From contig NZ_JAQIFT010000010.1 in assembly GCF_027857615.1 (NCBI RefSeq), forward strand, positions 92,430 to 156,429: a stretch of DNA of 64,000 bases, written 5' to 3'. The position numbers and the translations under genes were made by a program. The notes beneath the pieces are model-generated. The model had not been told where the DNA came from. It ran no database searches and was given only the letters and a program-made list of their open reading frames with translations. The DNA comes from Holtiella tumoricola. Its GTDB lineage: Bacteria; Bacillota; Clostridia; Lachnospirales; Cellulosilyticaceae. Within the stretch, counting starts at the first letter, position 1, and every line of letters begins with the position of its first letter. Of this stretch, positions 8,083 through 17,790 are shown in pieces.

Positions 8083-9945
8083 TTAAGCCTCTTCTGTATT
8101 TTCAAATTGGCTATTATAAAGTGATGCATAGAATCCATTTGCTGCAAGAAGATTATCATGTGTTCCTTGTTCAACAATATCCCCATCTTTCATTACAAGA
8201 ATAAGATCTGCATTACGAATAGTGGATAATCTGTGGGCAATAATAAAGCTTGTGCGACCTTTCATAAGGTTTTCCATTGCTTGTTGAATGAGTACCTCCG
8301 TACGTGTATCTACTGAACTTGTTGCTTCATCTAGAATAAGTACTTTAGGATCTGATAAGATTGCTCTTGCAATAGTAAGAAGTTGCTTTTGCCCTTGAGA
8401 CACATTACTTGCTTCTTCATTAAGCACCATGTTGTAACCATCTGGAAGTGTTTTTACAAAGTGATGTACACGAGCTGCTTTTGCTGCTTTAATAACCTGT
8501 TCATCTGAAGCTTCTAAATTACCGTAACGGATATTTTCCATAATAGATCCATTAAATAACCATGTATCTTGGAGTACCATCCCAAAAGCATCTCTAAGTT
8601 CACTTCTATTGAAATCTTTGATATTATGACCATCAAGGCGAATAGCTCCTGAGTTTACATCATAGAAACGCATAAGAAGCTTGATCATTGTTGTTTTACC
8701 TGCTCCTGTTGGTCCTACAATAGCTACTTTTTGACCTGGTCTTACATGTGCTGTAAAGTCATTAACAATAATCTTTTCTGGATTGTAACCAAAGTGAACA
8801 TGTTCAAAATCCACATATCCTGATAGATTATCTATACTTACTGGCTCTTTCGCAAACTGTTCTTCTTCCTCTTCATTTAAGAATTCAAAAACGCGCTCTG
8901 CTGCAGCTGCTGTTGACTGCATTAAGTTAGCAACTTGAGCTGTCTGTGCGATCGGTTGATTAAATGATCTCATATATTGAATGAATGAAAGGATATCCCC
9001 TACTTCAATCGTATTTTTAATTGCAAGCCATCCTCCAAGAATGGATACCATTACATAGCCAAGGTTTCCAATAAAGCTCATAATTGGCATCATCATACCT
9101 GATAAGAACTGAGATTTCCAAGCTGAATTATAAAGTGTATCATTAAGTTTGTTGAACTCTTCTACTGCTACTTCTTCTCCATTGAAAGCTTTTACAATAT
9201 TGTGACCACCATATATTTCTTCTACCTGACCATTTACATGACCAAGGTATTCTTGTTGTGATTTAAAGTATTTTTGTGATTTCTTAACTACAAGTGTGAT
9301 AAACACCATAGATAATGGAAGTACTAATAAAGCAACAAGTGTCATCACCCAACTAATAGAGAACATCATAATGAGTACCCCTATTAAAGTTGTAATGGAT
9401 GTAATCATTTGTGTCATACTTTGGTTAAGGTTATTACTAATCATATCTACATCATTTGTTACTCTTGAAAGTACTTCACCATGTGTTTTAGTATCAAAAT
9501 ACTTAAGCGGCATACGGTTCATTTTCTCAGAAATTGCTTTTCTAAGATTATAAGATACTTTTTGTGATATTCCTGACATTACAAAACCTTGAATGAAAGA
9601 GAACAATGCACTAATAATATATAGACCTAATAGGAATAAAAGCATATTACCAATGTAAGTGAAGTCGATTCCTCCACTTCCACCACTTACTTTGCTTACA
9701 AGTCCCTCGAAAATCTTTGTTGTTGCTTTACCTAATAATTTAGGTCCTACAATAGAGAAAGATGCACTTCCTATTGCAAAAATAACAACTGTAATAATAG
9801 AAATTTTAAATGGAGCTAGGTATTTAATTAAATTTTTCATTGTGCCTTTGAAATCTTTTGCTTTCTCACCACCCATAGCCCCCATTGGACCGTGTCCACC
9901 ACCTGGACTAAACCCTCTTTTTGGTTGTTGTCTTTGATTACTCAT
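8083..9945 (-). CDS. ABC exporter half-transporter, canonical ATPase subunit
   Basis: 620 residues. A Gly/Pro-rich cytoplasmic N-terminus of about 30 residues precedes a six-helix exporter domain (about 35-340) and a nucleotide-binding domain. That domain has Walker A GPTGAGKTT, the signature variant NVSQGQ and Walker B VLILDEATSSVD with the canonical catalytic Glu, followed by the H-loop IAHRLST. It overlaps the upstream exporter gene by 8 nt, so the two most likely form a heterodimer like BmrC/BmrD or TM287/288. The divergent MarR gene suggests induction by toxic compounds. Confidence 0.92.
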   Translation of the reverse strand: MSNQRQQPKRGFSPGGGHGPMGAMGGEKAKDFKGTMKNLIKYLAPFKISIITVVIFAIGSASFSIVGPKLLGKATTKIFEGLVSKVSGGSGGIDFTYIGNMLLFLLGLYIISALFSFIQGFVMSGISQKVSYNLRKAISEKMNRMPLKYFDTKTHGEVLSRVTNDVDMISNNLNQSMTQMITSITTLIGVLIMMFSISWVMTLVALLVLPLSMVFITLVVKKSQKYFKSQQEYLGHVNGQVEEIYGGHNIVKAFNGEEVAVEEFNKLNDTLYNSAWKSQFLSGMMMPIMSFIGNLGYVMVSILGGWLAIKNTIEVGDILSFIQYMRSFNQPIAQTAQVANLMQSTAAAAERVFEFLNEEEEEQFAKEPVSIDNLSGYVDFEHVHFGYNPEKIIVNDFTAHVRPGQKVAIVGPTGAGKTTMIKLLMRFYDVNSGAIRLDGHNIKDFNRSELRDAFGMVLQDTWLFNGSIMENIRYGNLEASDEQVIKAAKAARVHHFVKTLPDGYNMVLNEEASNVSQGQKQLLTIARAILSDPKVLILDEATSSVDTRTEVLIQQAMENLMKGRTSFIIAHRLSTIRNADLILVMKDGDIVEQGTHDNLLAANGFYASLYNSQFENTEEA

Positions 9946-12130
9946 GAGTTAGCTCCTCCTTTGAAAGTTGTGATAAAGCAATTTGCTCATAAACTTCACA
10001 GTTCTTAAGAAGCTCTTCATGTGTTCCTTTTCCTACAATTCTTCCTTCATCTAATACAATGATTTGATCTGCATGAAGAATTGTACTAATACGTTGAGCT
10101 ACTATGAGTACCGTACTATCTACTGTTTCCTGTTTAAGTGCTTTACGAAGTACCACATCTGTTTTGTAGTCAAGTGCAGAGAAACTATCATCAAAAATAT
10201 AGATTTCAGGATCTTTTGCAATAGCCCTTGCAATAGAAAGACGTTGTTTTTGTCCTCCTGAAACATTGGTACCGCCTTGTGCAATCTCTGAGTCAAAACC
10301 TTCTGGTTTGGCAGCAATAAAGTCTGATGCTTGAGCAATCTTGGCTGCTTTTTCAATTTGATCTTGTGTGGCATCTTGTGTACCATATCTTAAGTTGCTA
10401 TCAATTGTACCTGAGAACAATACACCTTTTTGAGGTACGTAACCTATTTTTTCTCTTAAGTCATGTTGACTTACATCTTTGATATTGACACCATTAACAA
10501 GAATCTCACCTTGTGTAGCATCATAAAATCTTGGAATAAGGTTAATCAATGTAGACTTACCACTTCCTGTACTTCCAATAAACGCTGTTGTCTGACCTGG
10601 TTTTGCTACGAAGTTAATGTCCATAAGTACATTTTCTTCCGCATTAGGATATCTGAAAGATACATTTTTAAATTCTATAATACCTTTTTGTGCTTGATTA
10701 AAAGCTTTTGTTGCTTTTGGATTTTTAATGGTTACTTCTGTTTGTAAGACTTCTTCTATACGTAACGCAGATACTGATGCTCTTGGAAGCATAATAGATA
10801 CCATAGAAATCATGAAGAAACTCATGATAATCTGCATTGTATATTGAATAAATGCCATCATATCACCAACTTGCATTGTTCCTGCATCTACACTATGAGC
10901 ACCTTTCCATACAATAAGTACGGTGATACAGTTCATAATAAGCATCATGATTGGCATCATTGTTGCCATTGATCTATTTACAAATAATGTTGTTTTCATT
11001 AAGTCTTTATTCGCTTTATCAAAACGTTCTTCTTCATGTTTTTGGGTACTAAATGCACGAATAACAAGCATACCTGTAAGAATTTCTCTCATAACAAGGT
11101 TTACTTTATCTACTAACTTCTGAACCATTTTGAACTTTGGAATAGCAATTGCAAATAATACTAATACAAGTGTTAAAATAGCCATAACTGCTACAGCAAT
11201 AATCCATGCCATAGAAGTATTCGTACCAAGGACTTTAATTACACCACCAAGTCCTAGAATTGGTGCATAGAATACAACTCTAAGGAGCATAACCATAAGC
11301 ATTTGAATTTGTTGAATATCATTTGTACTTCTTGTAATTAGAGAAGCTGTTGAGAATTGATCAATCTCTGCATTTGAGAAAGATACAACTTTGTTGAACA
11401 CTTTTCCTCTTAAATCACGTCCAAGTCCTGCTGCTACACGTGCACCTAAGAACCCTACTGTTACAGTAGCTGCCATACTTATAAGAGCAATTAGTAACAT
11501 TAATCCACCAGAGTATAGGATATAATTTGATTGCATTTTTTCCATATTAAGTCCAATAGCTTCATATTCAGCTTTTACAACTTGTGTTGCTGATTGAGTA
11601 ATCATACTTTCTGGCATATTAGCAAATTGCTCATTGATTTTTTCTTGCATCGCTACTAATTGCTCTTTTGGCATCTGAGCAATCATTTGTGTAACATCTG
11701 TACCTTCTGGAATAGTTATACCAGAAGGTAGTTCATCCATTTTTGAAAGGGCTGAAAGAGGTAAAATAGCTCTACCAAATATATTATTAAGTTGTTCCTT
11801 AACTTCTTTATCTTTAGTGTTTAATTTATAAACTTGTTCCGTTGCTGCAAGAGGATACTCATTGACCTCACTTCCATCAACCAGTATATAATTTGCTTTT
11901 ACTAACTCTTGTTCCTCGTCTGACATAAATAGTGTGAGTTTATCTAACTCTGTCTTGCGAATTACTTTAGGTATAGCATTTTCTACGCCACCTTGTTGAA
12001 TACCTACATTGACAATATTAGATGTATAATCTGGCAATGAAAGGTCACAAATTGCTTGCACCATAAGTAATACAACGATTACTAATATAGACAAAGCTGA
12101 TCGTTTTAAATACTTAATCATCTTCAACAT
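9938..12130 (-). CDS. ABC exporter half-transporter, degenerate-site subunit
   Basis: 730 residues. It is longer than usual because an extracytoplasmic insertion of about 180 residues sits between the first two transmembrane helices (roughly 35-210). The nucleotide-binding domain has Walker A GSTGSGKST, signature NVSGGQKQR and Walker B IYIFDDSFSALD. Asp replaces the catalytic Glu, as in the degenerate site of heterodimeric exporters such as TM287/288, so this subunit should pair with the 620-residue one. It is first in the operon. GGAGGAAAAG precedes the start. Confidence 0.92.
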   Translation of the reverse strand: MLKMIKYLKRSALSILVIVVLLMVQAICDLSLPDYTSNIVNVGIQQGGVENAIPKVIRKTELDKLTLFMSDEEQELVKANYILVDGSEVNEYPLAATEQVYKLNTKDKEVKEQLNNIFGRAILPLSALSKMDELPSGITIPEGTDVTQMIAQMPKEQLVAMQEKINEQFANMPESMITQSATQVVKAEYEAIGLNMEKMQSNYILYSGGLMLLIALISMAATVTVGFLGARVAAGLGRDLRGKVFNKVVSFSNAEIDQFSTASLITRSTNDIQQIQMLMVMLLRVVFYAPILGLGGVIKVLGTNTSMAWIIAVAVMAILTLVLVLFAIAIPKFKMVQKLVDKVNLVMREILTGMLVIRAFSTQKHEEERFDKANKDLMKTTLFVNRSMATMMPIMMLIMNCITVLIVWKGAHSVDAGTMQVGDMMAFIQYTMQIIMSFFMISMVSIMLPRASVSALRIEEVLQTEVTIKNPKATKAFNQAQKGIIEFKNVSFRYPNAEENVLMDINFVAKPGQTTAFIGSTGSGKSTLINLIPRFYDATQGEILVNGVNIKDVSQHDLREKIGYVPQKGVLFSGTIDSNLRYGTQDATQDQIEKAAKIAQASDFIAAKPEGFDSEIAQGGTNVSGGQKQRLSIARAIAKDPEIYIFDDSFSALDYKTDVVLRKALKQETVDSTVLIVAQRISTILHADQIIVLDEGRIVGKGTHEELLKNCEVYEQIALSQLSKEELTHE

Positions 12131-12161
12131 CGCTTTTCCTCCTCAAAGTTGTCTCTTTTAA

Positions 12162-12206
12162 TTATGATTTTGTATTAATTATATTTTCATAACTATTATA
12201 AGTCAA
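12162..12206 (-). promoter_or_regulatory. ABC exporter promoter with candidate MarR operator
   Basis: On the minus strand, -35 TTGACT (12201-12206) and -10 TATAAT (12178-12183) are separated by exactly 17 nt. An inverted pair TTATGA/TCATAA (12162-12167 and 12187-12192) brackets the -10 element and is a candidate binding site for the divergent MarR protein. Confidence 0.7.
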
Positions 12207-12216
12207 TAACTTTTAT

Positions 12217-12245
12217 TTGTGTAACTAAGATGTTTGGGGTATACT
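12217..12245 (+). promoter_or_regulatory. Promoter of the marR gene
   Basis: -35 TTGTGT (12217-12222), a 17-nt spacer and -10 TATACT (12240-12245) lead to the gene at 12281. Its -35 lies only 10 bp from the -35 of the divergent ABC promoter, so one regulator could control both. Confidence 0.6.
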
Positions 12246-12280
12246 AAAAATAATTAGCCGTTTACAAAGGAGACTTTATT

Positions 12281-12724
12281 ATGAATACTACCAATTTACC
12301 TAATATATCTGATCAATTATTTGAATTGGTTGTAAAATTAAACACTAAAATTTTTAATCAAGAGGAGTTCCTTAAAAGTTTGCCTATTCCTCCATCTCAG
12401 GTAAAGGTTATTTTCTACCTAGTGCACAATGGACCTGCCTCTGTATCTCATATTGCAGATAAACTCTGTATTTCAAAACCTAATATGACCCCTATTATTG
12501 ACAAACTTATTTTAGAGAATCTTGTTTCTCGTTCTGAAGATCCTACTGATAGACGTGTCATCCTTGTAGCAGCCACACCAAAAGCTAAAAAGGTCTTAGA
12601 AGGTCAGCGTCAAATCATAAAAGAGCGCCTTATCTCTAAACTACAAAGCGTTCCACCAGAAAATCTCCCACAATTATTAGAGGGTATAGAAATGCTCTCA
12701 CCTATGCTAGATTTTCTTAAATAG
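12281..12724 (+). CDS. MarR-family transcriptional regulator
   Basis: 147 residues with the winged-helix MarR fold. The HTH is in ASVSHIADKLCISKPNMTPIIDKL, and the wing contains the family signature SEDPTDRRVILVA. These dimeric repressors are usually released by small phenolic or toxic ligands. It is divergent from the heterodimeric ABC exporter, with 150 bp between the starts. The most likely job is repression of that exporter and of itself. AAAGGAG precedes the start. Confidence 0.9.
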   Translation: MNTTNLPNISDQLFELVVKLNTKIFNQEEFLKSLPIPPSQVKVIFYLVHNGPASVSHIADKLCISKPNMTPIIDKLILENLVSRSEDPTDRRVILVAATPKAKKVLEGQRQIIKERLISKLQSVPPENLPQLLEGIEMLSPMLDFLK

Positions 12725-12743
12725 TATTTTTAGTTATTATATT

Positions 12744-12795
12744 AAAAGCCCCCTTAAGATTTACCTTTATGCAAAGGTTCCTTAAGAGGGCTTTT
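12744..12795. terminator. Bidirectional terminator between marR and the FtsX-type permease
   Basis: AAAAGCCCCCTTAAG pairs with CTTAAGAGGGCTTTT around an AT-rich apical hairpin. T-runs flank it on both strands. Confidence 0.85.
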
Positions 12796-12807
12796 ATATT
12801 TTTTAAA

Positions 12808-15800
12808 TTATTCAACTGATTTTAATGCATCAATCATATCAATATTTTTCAATTTAATATGCATCATAATCATAACTAAAAATGCAAACATAAGTGTCAT
12901 ACATCCTGATGTGATATAACTGCTCATATAAATATCTGGTACCATCATCATTGTATCTGTCTCTGCAGTCATTAAGATAAAACTAAAAAGTACTTTCCCC
13001 ATAACTGAGCCTACAAGTATGCCTAATAGCGTTAAAATAATATTTTCTCTGAAGATGTACATGGTCACTTCATTATCAAAGAATCCTAAAACTTTAATCG
13101 TTGACAACTCTCTTATACGTTCAGATACATTAATATTAATTAGATTATATAATACAACAAAGGCTAAACACCCTGAAGATACAATTAACACTAACATAAC
13201 CATATCTAAACTAGAATCCATACTAGAATTCTCTAATACTGAAACTAACGTTACATTGATTACTTTATCGGTGTCCATTAATATGCTTTGTACACTATCT
13301 TCATTTTGTTCTGAGCTAAATTTTAGAAGTTGTGCATTATAAGTAATTGCTTTATTAAATACCTCTTCATAGTACTGTGGTGATAAATAGAGATTATGTC
13401 CATAGTAGTTTTCTGTTATAGCATCTACTCTAACTTCATAAGTATTTGCATCTGAATCTTGGAATGTTATTATATCACCTTTAGATACACCTAATAGTTT
13501 TGCTAGCTTTTCGTTTATAATTGCTCCATCATTAGAAAGGTGATAGGTCTCTTGAGTCTTCCTATCTCGGAGTGTCATATAGTTATTTAATGCCTCTACA
13601 TCTTTAGGAGCATATAACATAACTGTTTGTTTATTCATTCCTTCTTTTCTAAATGTGATCGATTCTTGATGTATATCTAAGCTTGACTCATAACCTTGTA
13701 ATTGATTCAATGTTTCTTCATAAGCCTGATTCTCTTCTTCTGTTACATCTTCATTAAATACAACCATCGCGTCGTACTGAATCATCTGACTAAACTGCTT
13801 CTCCATTGACTCTGAATTAGACTTTTTCAAAGAGAAACCTGTTACAAGCATAGCCATACACCCTGCTATCCCAAGTACAGTCATAATCATACGTTGCTTA
13901 TATCTAAATAAGTTTCTAAAGGTTACCTTTTGATTGAAATTCAGCCTTCTCCATAAAGGTATAATTCTCTCTAAGAATATCTTTTTCCCTAGCTTTGGTG
14001 CCTTAGGTCTCATGAGATTTGAAGGATGATCTCTTAGTTCTTCCATTAATACAAACACAGAAGCTCCTACTGTACATAATATAGACAAGATCATAGATTG
14101 TACAATATATGAAGTATAGTAGTGTATCTTAAGTTCTGGTGTATCAAACATACTTGCATAAGCACTATTAATAATATAAGGAAGTGCACTACTTCCTACT
14201 AAAATTCCAAGAATTGCTCCTATAATACTTGCTAAGGCTGAATACACTACAAACTTTTTAGCAATTTCTAAGTTAGTATATCCAAGAGCCTTCAATGTAC
14301 CTATCTCCCCCCTTTTTTCTTCTACCATTCTTGTCATTGTAGTTAAACAAATTAAGATGGCAACTAAGAAGAAAAATACTGGAAAAACAGAAGCAATATT
14401 ATCTAAACTTTGTATAGAATCGCCATAGGTTGAATACCCTGGGTTATCTGTTCGATCAAAGAAATAATACTTGCTACTATCTAAATCATTTAATTTAGCC
14501 TTTTCATTTTCTATTTCTTCTCTAGCTTCTACTAATTTTTGCTTATTATCTTGAATTTCCTTTTCACCATCAGCAAGTTGAATCTTAGCATCTTCTAATT
14601 GCACTCTAGCTTCTTCAAGCTCTACTTTTCCTTCAATCTTACCTTTTTCAAGCTCTCTTCTTCCTTGCTCTAGCTCACTTTTGGCTTGATCTAATTCTCT
14701 CTCGGCTTGCGCAATCTGTACTTTTCCATCATTGAAAGTTTTTAGTTCTTCTTTGTACTGAGTGAGTCCATTGTGATACTGGATTATTCCTTCAACTACA
14801 TTTTGTAGTTGTGCTCTATTTTCCTCATTACCTAACTTAATTACATCAATATTTCGAGCTATATTTATAGCTAAATCAATCTGAGTTGGTGCCTTTGCTA
14901 ATTGATCGATTAAACCATTTAATTCACTTAGACCTAAACTAGCATCCAAAATCATGCCTTTCCAGTACTGAATCTTCTCACTTGGTATTGCACTACCTTG
15001 TGACGTTTGTCCTGCAATATTTTTTATATCTTTTGCAAGTTCATCATAAGTATTGATTAAACGATTTAAGTTCTTAATTTGTTCTTGATACGTACTTAAA
15101 TCATTGTCTGGATCAATACCTTCTGCTAAAAGTTCTTCTTTCGCTTGGTCTAACTGTACTTTAGCTTCTTGAAGCTGTTTTTCACCTGTCTCAAACTGTT
15201 GTTTTTGTGTAGTAAGTTCATTTCTACCTTGTACAAGCTGACTTTCCCCTTCTGCTAATTGTGCTTCACCATCTTTAATACCTTTTTCATAATCTAATAA
15301 GCCTTGCTCGTAGTCTTTGTGTGCCTTTGCAAGCTCTAGCTTACTTTCTGCTATATCTTTTTCCCCTTTGGCAAGTTCTCCTTCACCATCTTCTATTTCT
15401 TTATACCCTTTATCAATTTCTATCTTTGCTTCTGCCTTAACCTCTTCTATTCTTGCTTTTGTTCTTCCTGAAAATAATGTTTTTAAATGTTTGTTATTCT
15501 CTTCCATCTTTTCTTTGTATGCTTGGCTATAAGGGGCAACACCCTCTACATTTTTAAACCTTACATAAACTTCCGTATAAACATCCATTGCAATATCAGA
15601 CTCATTAACAACTGCAAAGTAATCTATACTACCTTTTCCAATAGTTGTACTACCTCTAGAATCTTTATCGATATACATTGGATGTTTTGCAAAGCCAACA
15701 ATCTCATATGCTGTACGATTAAACATCTCCATTGTATCTTCATCTGACTCAATGTTGTAGAGATCACCTATCTTTAATTCTTTATCAAATTGCAACGCCT

Positions 15801-16212
15801 TTTCATCAAGTACAATCTCTCCTGGCTTTTGTGGAAGGCGCCCTTCTACTATAACAAGTTGATTAATACCACTTATACTTCTAGGGTTATAGCTCATAAA
15901 TTTAACAACACTATTTTTATTTGTTAGATTCACATCTAAACTTTGTGCTGCCTCATATTCTAATATACTTTCATCCTCTGCGAGTAACATTAAATCATTT
16001 TTAGTAAGACCTAAACTGGATACAATTCTACTATCCATAAGTTTCTGATTACTATAAAATTCATTAATAGTTGCTTCCATGTCTGGTCCACTTGATTTAA
16101 TACCTGAGTAAAAAGCTACCCCTAAAAAGATAATAACCAATATGGATGCAAATCTTGCTTTTGATGATAGAATCTCTCTTACTATAGATTTACTATGTGT
16201 ACTATTTTTCAT
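12808..16212 (-). CDS. Large FtsX/MacB-type ABC transporter permease with coiled coil
   Basis: 1134 residues. The N-terminal helix is at about 18-38. An extracytoplasmic region carries a long Glu/Lys/Gln-rich coiled coil at about 255-575 with repeated 'ELAKGEKDI/ELEQGRREL' heptads. The first FtsX domain has three helices (about 615-730). A second soluble domain (about 800-1000) and a second FtsX domain (about 1010-1125) follow. This layout belongs to the eight-helix FtsX permeases that work with a MacB/LolD-type ATPase, here the gene 12 bp upstream. Such systems drive mechanotransmission, peptide resistance or export rather than classical transport. The substrate is unknown. Confidence 0.88.
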   Translation of the reverse strand: MKNSTHSKSIVREILSSKARFASILVIIFLGVAFYSGIKSSGPDMEATINEFYSNQKLMDSRIVSSLGLTKNDLMLLAEDESILEYEAAQSLDVNLTNKNSVVKFMSYNPRSISGINQLVIVEGRLPQKPGEIVLDEKALQFDKELKIGDLYNIESDEDTMEMFNRTAYEIVGFAKHPMYIDKDSRGSTTIGKGSIDYFAVVNESDIAMDVYTEVYVRFKNVEGVAPYSQAYKEKMEENNKHLKTLFSGRTKARIEEVKAEAKIEIDKGYKEIEDGEGELAKGEKDIAESKLELAKAHKDYEQGLLDYEKGIKDGEAQLAEGESQLVQGRNELTTQKQQFETGEKQLQEAKVQLDQAKEELLAEGIDPDNDLSTYQEQIKNLNRLINTYDELAKDIKNIAGQTSQGSAIPSEKIQYWKGMILDASLGLSELNGLIDQLAKAPTQIDLAINIARNIDVIKLGNEENRAQLQNVVEGIIQYHNGLTQYKEELKTFNDGKVQIAQAERELDQAKSELEQGRRELEKGKIEGKVELEEARVQLEDAKIQLADGEKEIQDNKQKLVEAREEIENEKAKLNDLDSSKYYFFDRTDNPGYSTYGDSIQSLDNIASVFPVFFFLVAILICLTTMTRMVEEKRGEIGTLKALGYTNLEIAKKFVVYSALASIIGAILGILVGSSALPYIINSAYASMFDTPELKIHYYTSYIVQSMILSILCTVGASVFVLMEELRDHPSNLMRPKAPKLGKKIFLERIIPLWRRLNFNQKVTFRNLFRYKQRMIMTVLGIAGCMAMLVTGFSLKKSNSESMEKQFSQMIQYDAMVVFNEDVTEEENQAYEETLNQLQGYESSLDIHQESITFRKEGMNKQTVMLYAPKDVEALNNYMTLRDRKTQETYHLSNDGAIINEKLAKLLGVSKGDIITFQDSDANTYEVRVDAITENYYGHNLYLSPQYYEEVFNKAITYNAQLLKFSSEQNEDSVQSILMDTDKVINVTLVSVLENSSMDSSLDMVMLVLIVSSGCLAFVVLYNLININVSERIRELSTIKVLGFFDNEVTMYIFRENIILTLLGILVGSVMGKVLFSFILMTAETDTMMMVPDIYMSSYITSGCMTLMFAFLVMIMMHIKLKNIDMIDALKSVE

Positions 16213-16224
16213 CTTTGATCACCT

Positions 16225-16932
16225 CTACCATTCTATAGATTCTACCGGTACAGGACTTTGATTGATTTCCACACTTCTAACTTTTGCATCATTAATCTTA
16301 ATTACTCTATTTGCAATAGGAGCAAGTGCTGAGTTATGAGTGATAATAATAACTGTTGTACCTGTATTTTTACAAGTATCTTGTAGCGTTTTTAATATTT
16401 GTTTACCTGTTTTATAGTCAAGTGCACCTGTTGGTTCATCACAAAGTAAAAGTTTTGGATTCTTAGCTATAGCTCTTGCAATAGATACCCTTTGTTGCTC
16501 TCCACCTGAAAGTTGAGAGGGAAAATTATCTTTTCTATGACTTAAGCCTACAAGCTCAAGAGTCTGGTCTACATCTAAAGCATTTTTTGAAATCTGAGTA
16601 GCAAGTTCTACATTCTCTCTTGCCGTTAAGTTCTGCACTAGGTTATAAAATTGAAATACAAAACCTACATCATTTCTTCTATAACTGGTTAACTGTCTAT
16701 TATTAAATTTGGCAATATCTGTACCATCAATAATGACCTGTCCTTCATCACAAGTATCCATACCTCCAAGTATGTTAAGTACAGTAGACTTCCCAGCTCC
16801 ACTGGGTCCTAATATAATAACTAATTCACCTTTTTCTACTGAAAAAGTAATACCATCATTGGCAACAACAACATTTTCTCCTATTTTATATCTTTTGTAC
16901 TCATCGGTAATTTGTATATATGACATATTCAT
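16225..16932 (-). CDS. MacB/LolD-type ABC transporter ATP-binding protein
   Basis: 235 residues from ATG 16932, which has GGAG six bases upstream. An ATG 12 bases earlier lacks a ribosome binding site. It has Walker A GPSGAGKSTVLN, a Q-loop in FVFQFYNLV, signature QLSGGEQQR, Walker B LLLCDEPTGALD and H-loop ITHNSA. It supplies ATP hydrolysis for the 1134-residue FtsX permease, 12 bp downstream. The divergent TetR gene is the likely regulator. Confidence 0.9.
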   Translation of the reverse strand: MNMSYIQITDEYKRYKIGENVVVANDGITFSVEKGELVIILGPSGAGKSTVLNILGGMDTCDEGQVIIDGTDIAKFNNRQLTSYRRNDVGFVFQFYNLVQNLTARENVELATQISKNALDVDQTLELVGLSHRKDNFPSQLSGGEQQRVSIARAIAKNPKLLLCDEPTGALDYKTGKQILKTLQDTCKNTGTTVIIITHNSALAPIANRVIKINDAKVRSVEINQSPVPVESIEW

Positions 16933-16956
16933 ATTCAACTCCATTCATTTCAAATT

Positions 16957-17001
16957 ATTAATCATACTCTTGTCATTAAGTAGACACCCCGTATGATTAA
17001 T
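16957..17001. promoter_or_regulatory. Inverted repeat upstream of the FtsX ABC operon
   Basis: Perfect 11-bp arms ATTAATCATAC (16957-16967) and GTATGATTAAT (16991-17001), with a 23-nt spacer, lie 25 bp before the ATPase start. They could be an operator or a 5' leader hairpin. Confidence 0.45.
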
Positions 17002-17076
17002 AGTACAATAATAAGTATAATAGTTAGTATAAAGAATAGCCTTATCTAGAACAATAATCACATCTATTCAAATTGA

Positions 17077-17115
17077 TATTAAATAGACATTCTATAAAAA
17101 TATGTCTATTTAATA
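17077..17115. promoter_or_regulatory. Candidate TetR operator
   Basis: Perfect 14-bp arms TATTAAATAGACAT (17077-17090) and ATGTCTATTTAATA (17102-17115), with an 11-nt spacer, sit between the divergent TetR and ABC genes. This is a typical position for an autoregulatory operator. Confidence 0.65.
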
Positions 17116-17165
17116 CCATTTATTTTTAAATTGTTAATGACTAAAAGACATAAAAGGTGAACAAA

Positions 17166-17729
17166 ATGGCTGGAATTAAAGGAAATCGCAGAATTATATA
17201 TACCAAAACAGTAATTAAAGAGAGCTTAATTGAATTACTGCAAGATAAAGAAATTCATCAGATCACTGTTACAGATATTTGTAAAAAGGCTGATATTAAT
17301 AGGGGCACATTTTATTCTCATTACAAAGACGCTTATGATCTTTTACAATCTATGGAAGATGAACTTTTTAATCAAATATTAGAATACGTATTAGAAATGC
17401 CATTAGAAACTCATCTTAATACGTTACTCATCAGTATCTTTGAGCTAATTGCCGAGAATCAGTCTTTATGCAAAATACTCTTTTGCAATCAAAGAGGCAG
17501 CCAACTCTTAGATCGTATACTTTATATTGCCCATAAGGCTGATATTGAATCCCTCGTACAAAGTCCAGAACTTGATGGCGTATTTCTAGATTATTTAATC
17601 AAATATTCTATTGGGGGGATCTTATCAGTTATCCAAGTTTGGCTTCAAAATGGTTTAAAAGAATCACCTGCCGACCTTGTCAAATTTTTAAGCAATATGA
17701 GTACCTACACTTATTATCCACAAAATTGA
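17166..17729 (+). CDS. TetR/AcrR-family regulator
   Basis: 187 residues from ATG 17166 (AAAGGTG six bases upstream). A GTG nine bases earlier is less likely. The N-terminal HTH has the motif ITVTDICKKADINRGTFYSHYKDAYDLL, typical of TetR proteins. The C-terminal region resembles the TetR_C domain of clostridial DhaS-like regulators. It is divergent from the FtsX-type ABC pair and probably represses it through the 14-bp inverted repeat between them. The inducer is unknown. Confidence 0.88.
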   Translation: MAGIKGNRRIIYTKTVIKESLIELLQDKEIHQITVTDICKKADINRGTFYSHYKDAYDLLQSMEDELFNQILEYVLEMPLETHLNTLLISIFELIAENQSLCKILFCNQRGSQLLDRILYIAHKADIESLVQSPELDGVFLDYLIKYSIGGILSVIQVWLQNGLKESPADLVKFLSNMSTYTYYPQN

Positions 17730-17774
17730 AAAAGGAGCAGAAGAATTATCTTTTAATTCTTCTGCTCCTTTTTT
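17729..17774. terminator. Bidirectional terminator after the tetR gene
   Basis: AAAAAGGAGCAGAAGAATTA pairs almost perfectly with TAATTCTTCTGCTCCTTTTT. It separates the convergent tetR and C39 peptidase genes. Confidence 0.88.
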
Positions 17775-17790
17775 AATTCCCTTTTATGCC

